Source: Canna indica (Eukaryota > Streptophyta > Magnoliopsida > Zingiberales > Cannaceae). Taken from it: a stretch of 64,000 nucleotides of DNA. The stretch is from contig CP136894.1 in the NCBI GenBank assembly GCA_034359265.1, forward strand, positions 31,588,501 to 31,652,500. Reading direction: 5' to 3'. The stretch's first letter is position 1. Every line of letters begins with the position of its first letter. This document shows, one piece after another, positions 1 through 12,274 of the stretch. The notes under the pieces are model-generated. The model saw only the letters and a program-made list of their open reading frames with translations. It made no database searches and was not told the origin of the DNA. The position numbers were made by a program, and so were the translations under genes.

Positions 1-570
1 ATCATCTTTAATCAAGAACCATCCTTAAAATCAAACATTTAAATCAAGAACCCATCTTGCAACAACCCTCGTGGCATCAACATCAAGATCCTAATTTTCA
101 CAAAACATGATTTTCTCCGAAAATCACAGATCTAATATTAAGCATGCTTGAATATATAAGAACTCTTTTTAACCACCAATTCAAAACATAAACTACATAA
201 ATAACTAACAACCTCCCACTTGGACATTTCATCGAATACCTTGAGGGCACCCTTGCTCCACCCTTGGCTGAGCACCCCTAGGGTTACCCTAGGGTTGCCG
301 AGCCCCATAGGGGAGGGTTTAGGGCCTCCTCAAACACGGAACACAAAAGAACGATGAGAATTTGATAGAAACATCAAAAAACAAATCAAGAACATCAAGC
401 CTCCAATAATGGCTTCAAGAAACTCGAAGAAATCCCGAAGAAGGAGGGTAAAACCACTCACCTAAATAGGAAGGATGATCAAGAAGAAATCCTGTAAGAT
501 GGCCCTCGAATCCGACTTCAAAAGATGGCAACTCGACTCAAGAAGAGGAAGAGAGGGGGCGGCGGCTCAC
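1..570 (-). mobile_element. Ty3/gypsy LTR fragment, distal part (TGTAATATCC family)
   Basis: Read on the minus strand, this matches the body of the LTRs at 34453-36966 and 45347-48312. The shared block near 240-330 has GCCGAGCCCCATAGGGG and two CCCTAGGGTT-like units, which are the reverse complement of the block near 35035-35090. It is followed by the segment whose forward counterpart lies just after the GTGAGTGGTTTTAC splice-donor-like motif of those LTRs (here 457-470). The LTR is split by the solo LTR at 571-3106 and resumes at 3112. The internal region of this element lies outside the window or is lost. No open frame is supported here. Confidence 0.7.
566..570. repeat. Target-site duplication CTCAC, left copy
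   Basis: CTCAC directly precedes the TG start of the solo LTR and is repeated at 3107-3111 directly after its CA end. Five base pairs is the normal duplication for LTR retrotransposon integrase. Confidence 0.9.
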
Positions 571-3106
571 TGTCACACCCCAACTGAGGGGAGTGTGACC
601 GGCCAGGGCCTACATTCTACCCTGTAGCCTATTGTCTACACTGACATATAAGAAACCAGAACTTATCGATAAAAAAAACCACAACGAAATCTTTATCTAA
701 AGTTTTCAAAGTTCACAATATATGTTTTCAAACCAAAGAAGAAAACCAACATCGTAACAAATAGAACATCTCAAATATCAAAGTTATACAAACTTTTCCA
801 AAACACAATGTCAGTGTAGAAAAGGAAACAACTACTATAATACACTGGACTATGACCCAAGGACGCCGCTATGAGATATGACACCACCACCTACCCTCCA
901 GCTGCGCCAAGCTGATAAGCCAAAATCACTACTCGTGCTCTGCAAAAAAACAAAGAAACAAACTGTGAGTCCACTTGGGACTCAGTGAGCGGTTCTTGTG
1001 AACCTCTACATAATCCTCAGTAACTCATGCATAACATATAAGGCAACATAATGTATATTCAGGCAGGTAAGGTACTTTTAATGTAACTACTAACCCCATG
1101 GGTCATTCTATATACACAGTATATGTGAAAACCTGCCATCTTGGCCTATCAAGCCTCCAGCATCCGGCCCTTGGGCCTACTTATGGTATAAAAATTCCGG
1201 CTACAGCCAGCCCTACCATACAAGGTCGAATCACACTGGCAGTTTGACCATATCATATCAAGATGTAAACAACAAATCCCGGGCCATCAACTAGGATGGT
1301 CTACTAGTCTCCGGACACCGTGTGGGGTAGGGATAGCTAATCCCACCCAACTAGGGTCTGACACCTAGCGGGCCCGCTGGTGCATCTCAAGACCCAATCA
1401 CTGGCCGAGCTAAGCATTGGTCATTCCCGACCTCCACGCTTCTCGGTGGACCATCTCAAGCACATCACACAATCAAGTGTCCTAGGGTTTCCTTATATAC
1501 ACTTCGGGCCATTGCTCGTATCCAGCCCTAAGCCGGTCTGCAGGGTCAGCAAATTAATGATGCCCTTTCTAATTATGCACACCTAATGGTTCTAGGTTTC
1601 CAAAAATGTTTACTAGCAGTCCTAGAAGTTATGTCTTCTCCTAGCTAAGTTTCCATATATGCTGAGCATCTCACAACGTCCTACACGTTGCCTAGCGTTT
1701 TACGCTACCATGGGTGAGGAATACTATGAACCGATCTCAGAATTTCACCCACGAATATTTTAGGACAGCATGTGTACATCACTTACCAAATTAATTTCGG
1801 ATAGTAATGTAGAGGTTAAACCCATATGGAACGTACACTAAGCATAGCAACAATTAAACATGATATGAGCAATTAAATGAAAACTTTCTTGTCTACATAT
1901 ACTATATAAGCATTAGCAAGAACATTTCCAATTTGATAATATAAATCTATCCCAACAATTCACAACATGAATATGGATTAACATTAACGTGAATATGAAT
2001 AAACATTAAACGGAGGGATATGAACAACTACACAAAATCGTTCGCTTCCTCCCCCTTTTCCTTGATCGGCCGAAGCTTGAGCAAGGTCCCCCTTGCTCGG
2101 TCTATCAATCCATGTGGGAAGGGGCTGGAATCTATGCATTTTAACCAATGGAACAGTAAACATAAACTTCAAATTGAATCTAACATTTAAACGTGACGGT
2201 GCGAGTTAAGACGATAAAATACGAGATCCAACAATCCAATACAAATAGTCCTACTTTTCCCCCTTCTACTGCTCGGCCAACTCGAGCAGGATGATAACCA
2301 TGCTCGGCCGAACATCTAGGGGTGGTGGACATGGCTGCGATGTCCACACGATTGTCAATCCAAAAGCAAAAACAAGCTAATACAAGTCGTGCGCAAGTCA
2401 AGAGACAAGCGAGGAAATTGGGAAAAAATTTGGCATAACCTTTCCCCTTTTCCTCGACTCGGCCAGCCCCTTAAATCAAGAAATCAACACGTATAAAACC
2501 ACGAAATCACAACATATACAATGATCAAAGAATCTAGCGTGGAGAAACAACTCGATCGACAAAACTCGTGAAGAAGAATCTCGATTTCAAAATCTATAGG
2601 GCCGGCCACCCGCCTCCCCCCTCAACATCTATCCAACCACTTACCTTGATTGAGGAGGATGAAAGATCGGATGACGACAACTTTGAATCTTCTGGCGACG
2701 GCGCGAAATCCTGGATCGACCAAATCCCTTTTCCCCTTGCTTCTTCTCCCCCTCTCTTAGGCGCTGCCTTGTGCAACTCAAAGATGAGTCGCACGGCACA
2801 AGGATGAGGGAATCCCTCATCTAGCCTTCCATATAGGCTCTTGATTCACTTGACTCCTACTCAAGACTCGACTAAACCCGAACTCGACTTCGGTTCCGAC
2901 TCAACCCACAACATGAGTCAATTTAAACTTGATTTAAGGTATGACTGCATAAAAAGAAAGTCAATCACCCAATTAAATTTCATACACCACTAGTGAGTCA
3001 TACCTTTTCACTCGAGACGATCCTGAGGCTCGACTCGACTATCCTCGGGTCCGGCTCGCTGCACCAAAATAGATTTTTATATTAGGAAATTTTTCCGGGT
3101 CTTACA
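571..3106 (-). mobile_element. Solo LTR, 2,536 bp, Ty3/gypsy TGTAAGACCC family
   Basis: It begins TGTCACACCCC and ends GGGTCTTACA on the plus strand, so in its own orientation it is TGTAAGACCC...GGGGTGTGACA, with the canonical TG...CA ends. It is flanked by the perfect 5-bp duplication CTCAC. No internal retroviral domain separates the ends, so this is a solo LTR left by LTR-LTR recombination. It shares long stretches with the LTR stub at 28277-30303, including the GAGTCCACTTGGGAC block near 968 and the CGGCCCTTGGGCCTACT block near 1165. Open frames inside it (for example 2568-2807) have no recognisable product. Confidence 0.88.
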
Positions 3107-3111
3107 CTCAC
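3107..3111. repeat. Target-site duplication CTCAC, right copy
   Basis: Right-hand partner of 566-570. Together they show that the solo LTR is a single clean insertion into the older LTR. Confidence 0.9.
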
Positions 3112-3531
3112 CTCAAGCCGCCAGCTTAAGGAGAGGAAGAGGGGAAGAGAGGGAAGAGAGGGGGCAGCTCGGCTTGGCTGGGCGGCTCCTCTCTGCTCAG
3201 CTCGAAGGAAGGAAGAGAGAAGGAGAGGGAAGGAGCTTAGGTGGCTCGGTTCTTGATGGCGGCGGCTCCAAGGGCAGAGAGGAGAGAGGCTGGCTGGCGG
3301 CTGGCTCCTCTTCTCAAAAGCTTGTGTGGCTACAAATAGGGAGCCACAAGCCAAGGGGAGGGGGTTCTATATCCCTTCCTCAACCCTAACTCTTCTAAAC
3401 CTTTTATCCAACCCGCATCCACCTCAAGCTAAACCCGAACCCGCTAACTTAAATTAACTTAATTAATCCTACTCCCCACATAACCATCCAATACATGCAC
3501 CTCCATCATGCATACACAACATAAAATTAAA
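3112..3531 (-). mobile_element. Ty3/gypsy LTR fragment, promoter-proximal part
   Basis: This continues the LTR interrupted at 570. Read on the minus strand it matches 45655-45800: a GGTGGATGCGGGTT block, then a run with GGGTTGAGGA and a CTTGTGGCTCC segment. The reverse-complement repeats of GAGCCG-rich sequence are also shared. The very 5' end of the LTR (TGTAATATCC) is missing because the CACTA element starting at 3532 interrupts it, and I do not find the rest in this window. Confidence 0.68.
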
Positions 3532-3549
3532 CACTACAATATTTTTAAC

Positions 3550-4095
3550 CTATAGGAACAACTGAAAAGTGTTCCCAAAACATATAAAACCGTTCCCATA
3601 GACCTATGGGAACGATTTCCCCATGTGTACTCAAATCAGCCATTCCGCTAGGCTATAGGAATGATTTTCGTACATATGGCCACCTTGCCAAAAAAAATTA
3701 TTCCCATAGGCCAAACTTATGAGAACGATTGCAAAAAGTGTTCCTGTAGTCCACGCCTATAGGAACGGTTGGAAAACTGTTCATATAAATCTACAAGAAT
3801 GGTTATGGAACCGTTCCTATAGGTAAAGTTTATAGAAACGGTTTTTTAACCGTTCCTACAGGCCGAAACTATGGGAACGGTTACCAAACTATTCGTATAG
3901 GACAGACATATAGGCATGGTTTGTAAACCATTCCTATAGGCCGAAACTATAGGAACGATATGGAAACCGTTCCTATAGGCCAAAACTATAGGAATGATAT
4001 GGAAACCGTTCCTAAAGGCCAAGACTATTGGAACAATTTGAAAACCGTTCCTATAGATTGCGCTTATGGGAACAATATTTGTTCCTAAAGGTAAT
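3550..4095. repeat. Subterminal repeats of CACTA-A
   Basis: About fifteen imperfect copies of an inverted motif of the type CCGTTCCTATAGGC...ACTATAGGAACG run through this stretch, spaced about 20-60 bp and present in both orientations. Arrays like this next to a CACTA terminus are the known binding region for the element-encoded TnpA protein. Degenerate units recur near 20810-20870. Confidence 0.8.
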
Positions 4096-4439
4096 ATTCC
4101 AGTAATAGACGGCCATAAAATTTCACAAACGTTTTAAACATAAATTACATTCATAAAAGTATATTCCAAAACATAAATTTCATTCATAAACGTATAATAT
4201 ATTTAATTGTTGACTCAAAATAACAAAGTTTACAATTAAAGTACTACTATCAAGTCTAATAAAGTTCACAAATAACATGTGAAATTAATCTATCAAGCCT
4301 AGCATGCCCCTTCCAAATTAGCCAAGTCCTCCTGATGATCATCTCCTTCGTGAAATTCATTTTTTATCTCCCAATTCATCATTTTACTGCAAAAATTAAT
4401 TAATAGTTAAAAATGATCAAAAGACTCCATTATCATATA

Positions 4440-7400
4440 TTAAACTAAAATTACCTGATTTTGAGGATGATGCGTGGAAGTGGAACAACCAAAGATGCTA
4501 TTGGCATCCCTTGGAGTAGTTGGTGGTGCCAACAGAGTTATTATAGCCTCTATGTCCAAATTTGGGTTCACCTGTGCAATAAATGTCTTCAAAAGAGATT
4601 GCATTCCTTGCATTTGGTGTTGCATCTGGTTATGTTTCTCTACCATTATTGCATGTCTCTCTTTTATTTTTGCATGTCTTTCTTCCATTATTGCATGTTG
4701 CTCCTTTAAAGACTTCACATCATGATCATGTTTTTCCTGCATTGCTGTCATTTCTTCATTTTTTTTAAGATTGTAGGTGTAATTGTTCCTGCATAGCAAC
4801 GCACCCTTCCTGACTTCTCTTTCCCAAACATAGATTAAAAGGCCTCAACAGCAGGTTTCCCATCCTGCTCAATCATGGCTTTAAGCTTATCCTAAAACAT
4901 ACATTTAATAATGTTAGTGATAACAATAAATACTTAAGTAAAACATTAGCTAGAAGAACTCACAATTGTCTCTTCGATTTCAGCATCAAAGGTTTTTCCG
5001 TCCTTAGTCCAAGTTTCAACAATATCTCAACTTGACTAGGTTCTTCATTCTTCTGAGCATGCTTTATATAAATCACAAGAATGAGTTAAAACATAATATC
5101 AACGTTACTTTAAAATTCAAAATATGAATATGTTTATGCAAAAAAATATTACCAATTTATCTTTTATTAGAGAAATTTTTTTATTGCCCATCCGATGCCT
5201 CCATTTTTGTTGTGATATGTTCAATCTATTTTGTTGGCACATATCCTACATCAATAACAAAGAAACTAAATATATGCAACCAGAAAAAATTTACAAGTAT
5301 CAATGCATAACCATATTTAAAAAATAGCTTGCTTCATTCAATAACCATATGAAAAACAAACTTCATTTCAACACCAAAAGATGTGCAAACAATAAGAAAC
5401 TGATTAAAAAAATAGTATTGTTTATACTACAATTTTATTTGAATTCCTAACACCACAACTGTAGCAAATAGTATAGTATTATATATTTGAAATGGTTAGT
5501 CTCCAAGTAAATGATTGACGCATATAAAATAGATCAAAATAAAAAATTATGTAGAAGGACAAAAGAAACAATAAAATTTGTTATTTTATTGATGCTTTTT
5601 TCTTTTCGGGATATCAATATCAGGTATCAGGATATTGATACTGATACTAGTATCCTGATACTAGATACTCATATCTCATGATATCAGTATCCTGATATTA
5701 GTATCAGGACTGATATCCTGATATGATACTGATATCTTGATATCCTAGTACTAATATAGGAAGCTCCAGCTTATGATATGTATCAGGATGCATATAAGAA
5801 GCTCCAGCTGTAAAATAATAACAAGTTTCAATATCCTGTTAGATTTTATATTATGTTATGTTCTATTAGGTCTAATTATATGGGATGTGTCTAACATTAT
5901 ATATATAACCTAAAAGTATTTTGCATCCAAATTTCATGGTGGTGGGTATAAAGCGTCTTATTATGGAGGTAGATTGACACTGAGCAACAATTATAATATA
6001 TACTTAAACAGTGCAGTTCAAGTGATTAGAACTTACAAGCTAAGATTGATACTTGATAGAACACAAACCCGGAATAAGTTGTATGACTTGAGAGAGCCCT
6101 ACCTCAGGAAAGAAAAGAACCTCACCAACTTAAGATTTGAGAATCCTAAATGAATCATTTATTTCATGCTTTCTACTGGCATTTATTTCAGTAAAGTGGA
6201 CTTGCTGTCTTACGAGAAACCAAGATGATACCATCATGTGAGTGACCTCCTACCATAAAGGTCCTTCGTACCTTATAATTGCACATTAGAATAGTGTAGG
6301 CTAATGCTAACCTGCTTCAGAATTAGCTACGAGCCTTATCATGTTAGTTTCTTTATTTTATTATTCTTTTTACCAGAGTGTCTTGTTGCATGACTTATCC
6401 TTCGATCCTTGCCTTGATTGAAAATTATGATATGCATTGCGGTGACAATTAATTTACTCAAAGATTAGGACATAAATTAAGCAAGAGAGTAGAATCATAT
6501 ATATAATGGTTGATCATAAAATTCCTGCACTTCATCTTCAATAATGATGATATCCTGTTATTCACAAACTATAGGAGTCTTCAAAGAATTATAATGATCT
6601 TATGATCAGTGTGAAATCATGAACCATTCGAACTTCATTTATACAAATTTTAATTAAACCATATGATTTCTCCTTAAATAAATAATTCACTAAATAAAAG
6701 CAAACAGATTTGACCTCTTGTTTATTGGTACTATGCCCAACTCAAGTATACCTACACAACTAGATGAGGGAAGAAGATGGGACAAAGAAATCAATTGTAA
6801 GCAAATAGTAGGATTAAGTTATTAAAAATTTAAGTCATGGTAGCAAGCCTTAAACTAGATAAACTAGATAGAGCTCAAACAATCGTCAACACAGTTTGAG
6901 ACTATAAGTAATGGAAAGAAAACTTATTTTTTAACAACTATTAGTTGAAATAAAAGAACCTAGCTACTTACTTGGATGGGTTCATAGCTCCAATAATCAA
7001 TCATTTGCTTGAAGTGTTCGAGAGAAATATCTGTAGGATGATTTTTTATCCTCTCGTTGTTTGTTACGTAATTGTCAAAATGTTCCTTCTTTATTTTTGA
7101 TTTGTGTTTCCTCCAAGCTTCATCCATAATTTTGAACACAACCCTTTTTCCTATTTTCGGAAGGATGAATTTTTTCTACAAACTGAAGCAAAACAAGCAT
7201 TAATATTGATATGCAGATGTAAATAAATAATATAAAAAACTATCATACATTGATATATTTCCATATGTCATCCTTGTTTGGTACGGCCTTCCAATTGGTG
7301 TAAATCAAGGGACACCAATCTTAATTACGTCCCACAGTTCATAAAAATTGGTTCAAGCCTGAAACAGCTTTCTCATTGGGCCCAACTGGTTGTGCTTCAC

Positions 7401-8316
7401 TATTGAAAATTATTTCTTGTCGCTCCTCTAGTGATCTTCTATGAATTCTGTAGCACATTGTCTTCCCTCTTGCTTTCTTTTTTGACATGCCTAATTGACA
7501 TAACAATAACGATTTAAACATAAGCTAATTATAGAATTCCATATAATGACATAATATACCTTCAGATGTATCATGTTCTGGCTTATCGGGTATATTGTGC
7601 ACTTCCTCAACATTTGCTTCCTCTTCTAGCTCATCAAGTAGCTAGATTGTTTTCTTCCTCAACTTGTTCCATGTCTCTACAGTCCTCTTCTAGTTGATCT
7701 TCTTCTAGCACTTGCATACCCATCTTCTCACGATATTCAACCACTGACATTGATGGACACAAATGTGCAGTCTTTATCTTCTTTGTTGCATACCCATCTC
7801 CTTGCTCATGGTTACCTCCTCTTTGTTGATCTTGAATGGTTGGCCTTTTTTGCTGCTGCACTTGGGTAGACCTTCGATCTTGAATGGTTGGCCTTTGTTA
7901 TTGCTGCACTTGGGAAGAACTTGCTTTTGAGTAGATGATGTGGGTTTAGTGATGGCTACATTAATTGGTATTTTTCCTCTATCTTGATTATCATTGGAAA
8001 TGGCGTGCCTCATAGTAGAAACACTAGGTTGAGTGAGGATTGCATCCTTTGGCTTTTCATATGGTGTTTTTTCTCTCTCTTGCACATTGATATTCTTCTT
8101 ATTGGCCTCTGCAATTTGTGTGACAGAACCATTCTTATTTTGTTGGGATACTGAAGCATATCTTTTCAGCACACTATGTTTGTTTCCAGGCTGACTCTTT
8201 GAATTTAACTTTTTATTTTGTTCAATCTTTTCACATTTAATTTTGTAATGCTTGGTCGCTAACTCTTTGCTTGACTTTACTTGTAGTGGAAAGTCCATAT
8301 CACTTCCTTGTATCAT
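4440..8316 (-). pseudogene. CACTA-A tnpA-like (Ptta/En/Spm transposase) relic, multi-exon
   Basis: TnpA-type proteins bind the subterminal repeats during CACTA transposition. Pieces lie in order on the minus strand. They are a Lys/Gln-rich N-terminal part (8316-7774) and an acidic stretch (7720-7634). Next come KKKARGKTMCYRIHRRS (about 7480) and YTNWKAVPNKDDIW (about 7320-7265). Then WRKHKSKIKKEHFDNY with a downstream MIDYW motif (7140-6970), a NR.N...Q.W block (about 5240-5160) and TWTKDGKTFDAEIEETI (about 5030-4970). The last piece is a coiled-coil exon (4890-4440) with EKHDHDVKSLKEQHAIMEER. Splice-like GT/AG borders separate them. There is an in-frame stop in the last exon (before SMFGKEK) and a frameshift near 5010, so it is not functional. 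Confidence 0.7.
5609..5757. repeat. GATATC-rich palindromic minisatellite, block 1
   Basis: Variable copies of TATCAGGATACTGATATC and its reverse complement alternate here (ATCAGTATCCTGATA, GATACTAGTATCCTGATAC). Because each unit is almost self-complementary, the block can fold on itself. Related blocks are at 8631-8808 and 9062-9278. All lie in non-coding parts of CACTA-A. Confidence 0.8.
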
Positions 8317-8630
8317 TTCACTGCATAAATCATAGAAAACTTTTTAATTTTTCAGTTTGCAAGTCTAACATATATTAATGAAAGATTTGAAGTGACAGCT
8401 TCTTAGAAGACAATAATTATTCATTGGACATGCATATTGACAACATGATATCATTCATGTATGTTTCAAATGCAATCTTTAAGTAAATTTGAAGACTACA
8501 ATTGTACTATGAACAAAGAAGCTCTCAATAGTAAATTTGATCTTAGCATCAACAATATATGAGGCTATATAAGACTGCAATAGTATATGAACAAAGAAAC
8601 TCTCAACACTATATGAACATAACATCAACA

Positions 8631-8808
8631 GGATCCTGATATATATCAGGATACTAACACTAGGATGATTTTGATATCATTATATCAGTAATATCAGTAT
8701 CAGGATACTGATATCACTGATACTGATACAGTATCCTGATATCAGTATCAAGATGCTAATATCAGGATGCTGATATGATATTAGTATCCTGATATCAGGA
8801 TCAAGGTG
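8631..8808. repeat. GATATC-rich palindromic minisatellite, block 2
   Basis: Same repeat type as 5609-5757, with units such as CAGTATCCTGATATCAGTAT. It is followed by duplicated non-coding sequence (CTTGTACAAGTTTCAAGA at about 8850 and about 8920), also found after CACTA-B at about 14310. Confidence 0.8.
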
Positions 8809-9061
8809 GGGGCTTCTGTAAATTTAGGTTACTTATTTGATCATGGTTGCTTGTACAAGTTTCAAGAAGCAATCTCTTATTTGATCATGGTTGCTAGGGC
8901 ACATTGCAATAATTGCTTGTACAAGTTTCAAGATGATATCTCTAGTCAATCTTGTCAAAATTTGATCATAGCATCAACAGTATATAAGGCTATATAAGAA
9001 TGCAACCGTATATGAACAAAGACTCTCAACACTATATGAACATAGCATCAACAAGATCCTA

Positions 9062-9278
9062 ACACTAGTATGATACTAGTATGATTGATATCACTGTCCT
9101 GATATCAGTGATATCAGTATTAGGATATAAGTATGCTGATACCAGGATCTCAGAATCCTAATATCAGGATACTGATATCAGGGTAGTATCCTAATATCAA
9201 GATATTAGTATCTGATATCAAATATCAAGATACTGATATCAGGGAAGTATCCTGATATCAGTATGAGGATGCTGATAT
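9062..9278. repeat. GATATC-rich palindromic minisatellite, block 3
   Basis: Third block of the same family, ending just 20 bp before the CACTA-B insertion point. The spacer between blocks 2 and 3 repeats the AACACTATATGAACATA sequence seen before block 2 (about 8605 and 9030), so the whole repeat plus spacer unit has been duplicated. Confidence 0.8.
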
Positions 9279-9298
9279 TTGATCATGGGGTTATGTGA

Positions 9299-9301
9299 AT
9301 T
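9299..9301. repeat. CACTA-B target-site duplication ATT, left copy
   Basis: ATT precedes the CACTA terminus and is repeated at 14287-14289. Three base pairs is the standard CACTA duplication. Confidence 0.88.
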
Positions 9302-9440
9302 CACTACAACAAAAGTCTCAATTAGAGACAATTATTTAGAAATATATTATTATTTGTCTCTAAATATATGATTTAGAGACAATAAAAAATATATGCCTTT
9401 AATTTTAATTTTATAAAAAATATTAATCTCTAAATCTTCA
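9302..9440. repeat. CACTA-B left terminus and subterminal repeats
   Basis: Terminal inverted repeat followed by four or five copies of TTAGAGACAAT or its complement ATTTGTCTCTAAAT. It pairs with the array at 13885-14286. Confidence 0.8.
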
Positions 9441-9615
9441 CCCATTAAATTTTAATTAGTCATATTAAAATTAAATAAACATATACTATATTAGCTACAA
9501 ACGACGCCCTAAAATTTCTTCTCCTCATTTTTTTCGCAGACGCACGCCTTCTCCTCCAATCTGTCGTCGCCTTTGCATCTCTTCCTCCTACATCATATCC
9601 AGGGAAGTCCTCGAT

Positions 9616-10454
9616 GTGGATGACATCGTTCAATGCCTCCGCTCCCTCTACCCCGACTACGCCCTCATCAAACTCCAGCCTTTCACTCTCAACGTGCAGA
9701 AAACCCTAGATGCCCTCAGCCGCAAGGCCTCCGCAGCTACTTCCGCCGCAGCTGACGATGATAACGCTGAAGACGACGATGGGGCCGGAACCCGCTTGCC
9801 GAGCGCCGGCCGCTCCCGCAGGACGCCCCAACATGCCGACTTCGAGGAGAGGCGTCTGCTGCGAGCAGAGTCTGAGCACCTCGATCCGATGCTGGACCAT
9901 TGGAAAGAGGATTCAGTCGTCGTAATCGCCTGGTGACGACAACTCGGGGATGTCTTCCTCCGATGATTCCATTTTCGAGGCCAATGTTGAATCGAAGTTC
10001 GATCTGATGAAGTCCATGCTCCGTGATAGCTACGGCAAGAAGTCAAAGCCTGCAGGAAAGGAAGAATCGGTTGTCGAGATGGAGATGGAGAAGCCGAGGA
10101 AGGTGCAGATTGTTATTGATGGAGGCGATAGGGGGAGAGGTGTCGAGACCCCGATGTCAGTCGAGAAGGGAAGTACTGGTGGTGATAGTGTGATGGTGGA
10201 TGAGGGGAGGGAACAGAGACCAAGATTTCATGATCTTGGTGGGATGAAGGGTGTATTGGAAGAAATGATGGAAGTAATTGTCCCATTGTGCCATCCAGAG
10301 CTGCCACGGAGGCTTGGAGTGAGGCCTGTGGCTGGGATACTTTTACATGGGTCACTTGGGTGTGGAAAGACAAAGCTTGCACATGCTATTGCTAGTGAGA
10401 CCGGTGTCCCATTCTACAAGATCTCTACAATAGAAGTTGTCTCAGGAGTCTCTG
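9616..10454 (+). pseudogene. Captured CDC48C/NVL-like AAA-ATPase first-exon fragment
   Basis: The peptide starting MDDIVQCLRSLYPDYALIKL matches the N-terminal start of plant CDC48C (nuclear VCP-like, NVL) proteins, which act in nuclear and ribosome-biogenesis remodelling. After an acidic/Ser-rich stretch the frame changes near 9902; a stop follows near 9928, then SKFDLMKSMLRDSYGKKSKP (about 9986). The first AAA domain begins with RPRFHDLGGMKGVLEEM (about 10220). It includes a Walker A variant GSLGCGKTK (about 10350, usual form GPPGCGKT) and ends at VSGVSG, where a splice-donor-like GGTGAGATC follows at 10454/10455. Only the first exon of the usual gene is present, with no Walker B, so no ATPase activity is expected. 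The family match is recalled, not searched. Confidence 0.7.
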
Positions 10455-10867
10455 GTGAGATCTGCTATCTTCTCCTTGACTTAACTAAAGCGTTTGCATG
10501 CAATATTCAGCTATGCTATATACACTTATTTTCATATGAAAGATTGAACTACGATGACATGCATGTACTATTTCATAGTAAATCTTATCATTTTGGGACT
10601 ACCCAATAAATTGAGAAGTACTCACCAGTTATCACAGCTTTTAAGGTTTACCTATTTTCTCTTGGAATATGGATAGAGTACCTGAAGTTGATGGACTTAA
10701 GGGCCGCAACAATTTACCCACTTCTCTTGTCCACAATTATATATTGTTTAATGGTTACATATGGGATTGGTTGTAGGATGTACGATTTGAAACTTCAACA
10801 TATCCAATTTAGATAGAAGGCATATCCAATTTGAATGCTTGCCTCAGAGAATCTATAATACGTGCCT
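10455..10867 (+). other. Probable captured intron sequence, no gene
   Basis: This follows the splice-donor-like site of the CDC48C-type exon. The open frame runs on to 10609 but loses all similarity (hydrophobic, Tyr-rich), as expected for reading into an intron. Nothing else is recognised before the next captured gene. Confidence 0.5.
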
Positions 10868-12274
10868 CAGAGAAGCCGGCACGCTCAGCCCCCCGCGGCT
10901 TCGATCTTCGAGAGCTCGTCTCCAAGCTCTCCATCTCCGCCATCTTCGTACTTGCTCGAAAATCACTTATTTGATTACTAAAGCATCATAATTTCTTCTG
11001 GACGTTTGTTTCTTTGCGCCATATTCGTTTCAGTGAGTGGTTTCATTGAATTGTCTGGCTGCAGGTGGTTGCTACGCTTAGGACGTATGACATTACCATG
11101 GAATTGGGGAAGAAGGTCATGTGCCCTAGGTAATTTTGATCCATAGAGTCACACAGAAAACTTATTCTTCTTCTCTCTAATCTTTCTTTCTTGTGGTTAT
11201 TAGTTAACGTTGCTTTTGATCATTCTTGCCATTATTTCATTGTAGTCAAACGGAAACTTCATTGTTGAAGCACTAAAATGAATTAGAAATTTTTGTTTGG
11301 AACTAGATTTAAGGATTTAACTTAAGGGTCTACATAATACTGCATTGGAAAAATGCCACATATTTCTGGTCAAATAAGTTACATTTACTTTAAGGTTTTA
11401 TGCTTGTATTTTCATAACTTGGTATTTTTCTTTGTTCTAGAAACTGTAGTACCTGCAATGGTTGGCAGGCATTGCGGTGCACTACGTGCAAGGGTACAAG
11501 AAAAGTGCACTATCAAGTGTAAAATTATAGTCCCAGAAGGTAGGTCATATTCTCAAATTTGGAGATTACCTATGGTGTTTTGTTTGAGTAGTTTTAGGCA
11601 TTTTTTTTTAATGAGAAAAAGAATGTTTCATGTGTTTCCTCTTTGTATTCTTGATTATAGATCCATGTTGTCACACACTTATCAAACATTATCTATTTCT
11701 GTGCCAATTTGAAGTTCAATTTGTCTAGCAATAATTAAGTAGAACTTAATTTATGCTATCGGAAGTGGACATTTTGTTTGTTGGCTTCTCTTGAACTCAA
11801 TTATACTCACATTCTCAAAACATTGGAACATCATCTATGTGAACATATTATTCTATGTTTCTTGGTATCTTCTTTTTGCCCTACTTGCTGAATACAGAAA
11901 TTAGGGCTGGATCACTATCTGATTCTTCTGTCTATATTGATAAATTTCTTAGAAGAACTTCTTGAGTGATGGATTACAAATGCAATCTCTATAATGTTTT
12001 GAATTTTCTGGTTATACTACTACATATGATCACAAGCCAGTAATAAAATACATGACCGGTAATAGATTATCAAGTTTATGTTTAGCAACTGAACCTGGTT
12101 TTCTCTTACTTTTTGGATTTTATGAACAAACTTATGCAGTGGAGAGAGGCCAACAGCAGAGTTTCTGGCAGAGGCCATCATTGAGAATAGTGCTGAGTTA
12201 GTCCACCTTCTTGCTTCTATTGATCTTTCTGTATCACTGCCATCTAAGGATTGTCTGAGTTGCGGTGGGTCGGT
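10868..12274 (+). pseudogene. Captured fragment of a DnaJ-type zinc-motif gene (4 exon pieces)
   Basis: Four exon-like pieces lie in order with intron-like gaps. Piece 1 (about 10876-10948) reads RGFDLRELVSKLSISAIF. Piece 2 (11066-11130) follows GCTGCAG and reads VVATLRTYDITMELGKKV, ending at a GTAATT donor. Piece 3 (about 11440-11540) reads CSTCNGWQALRCTTCKGT, with paired CxxCxG motifs typical of DnaJ cysteine-rich zinc domains. Piece 4 (about 12140-12274) reads ERPTAEFLAEAIIENSAEL with a further CLSCGGS motif before a GTAAGA donor. The third piece contains an in-frame TAA. The parent looks like a plant plastid-type DnaJ-zinc protein, but I cannot name it. Function is presumed lost. Confidence 0.55.

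Noticed and set aside
2568..2807. Overlapping open frames on both strands in the solo LTR
   Set aside because: They lie in non-coding LTR leader sequence and show no domain; both strands are open because of composition.
3082..3389. GA-rich open frames around the LTR boundary
   Set aside because: They span the solo-LTR/target junction and reflect GAGCCG/GGAAGA repeats.
4461..4768. Plus-strand open frames opposite the tnpA coiled-coil exon
   Set aside because: They are antisense shadows of the repetitive coiled-coil coding on the minus strand.
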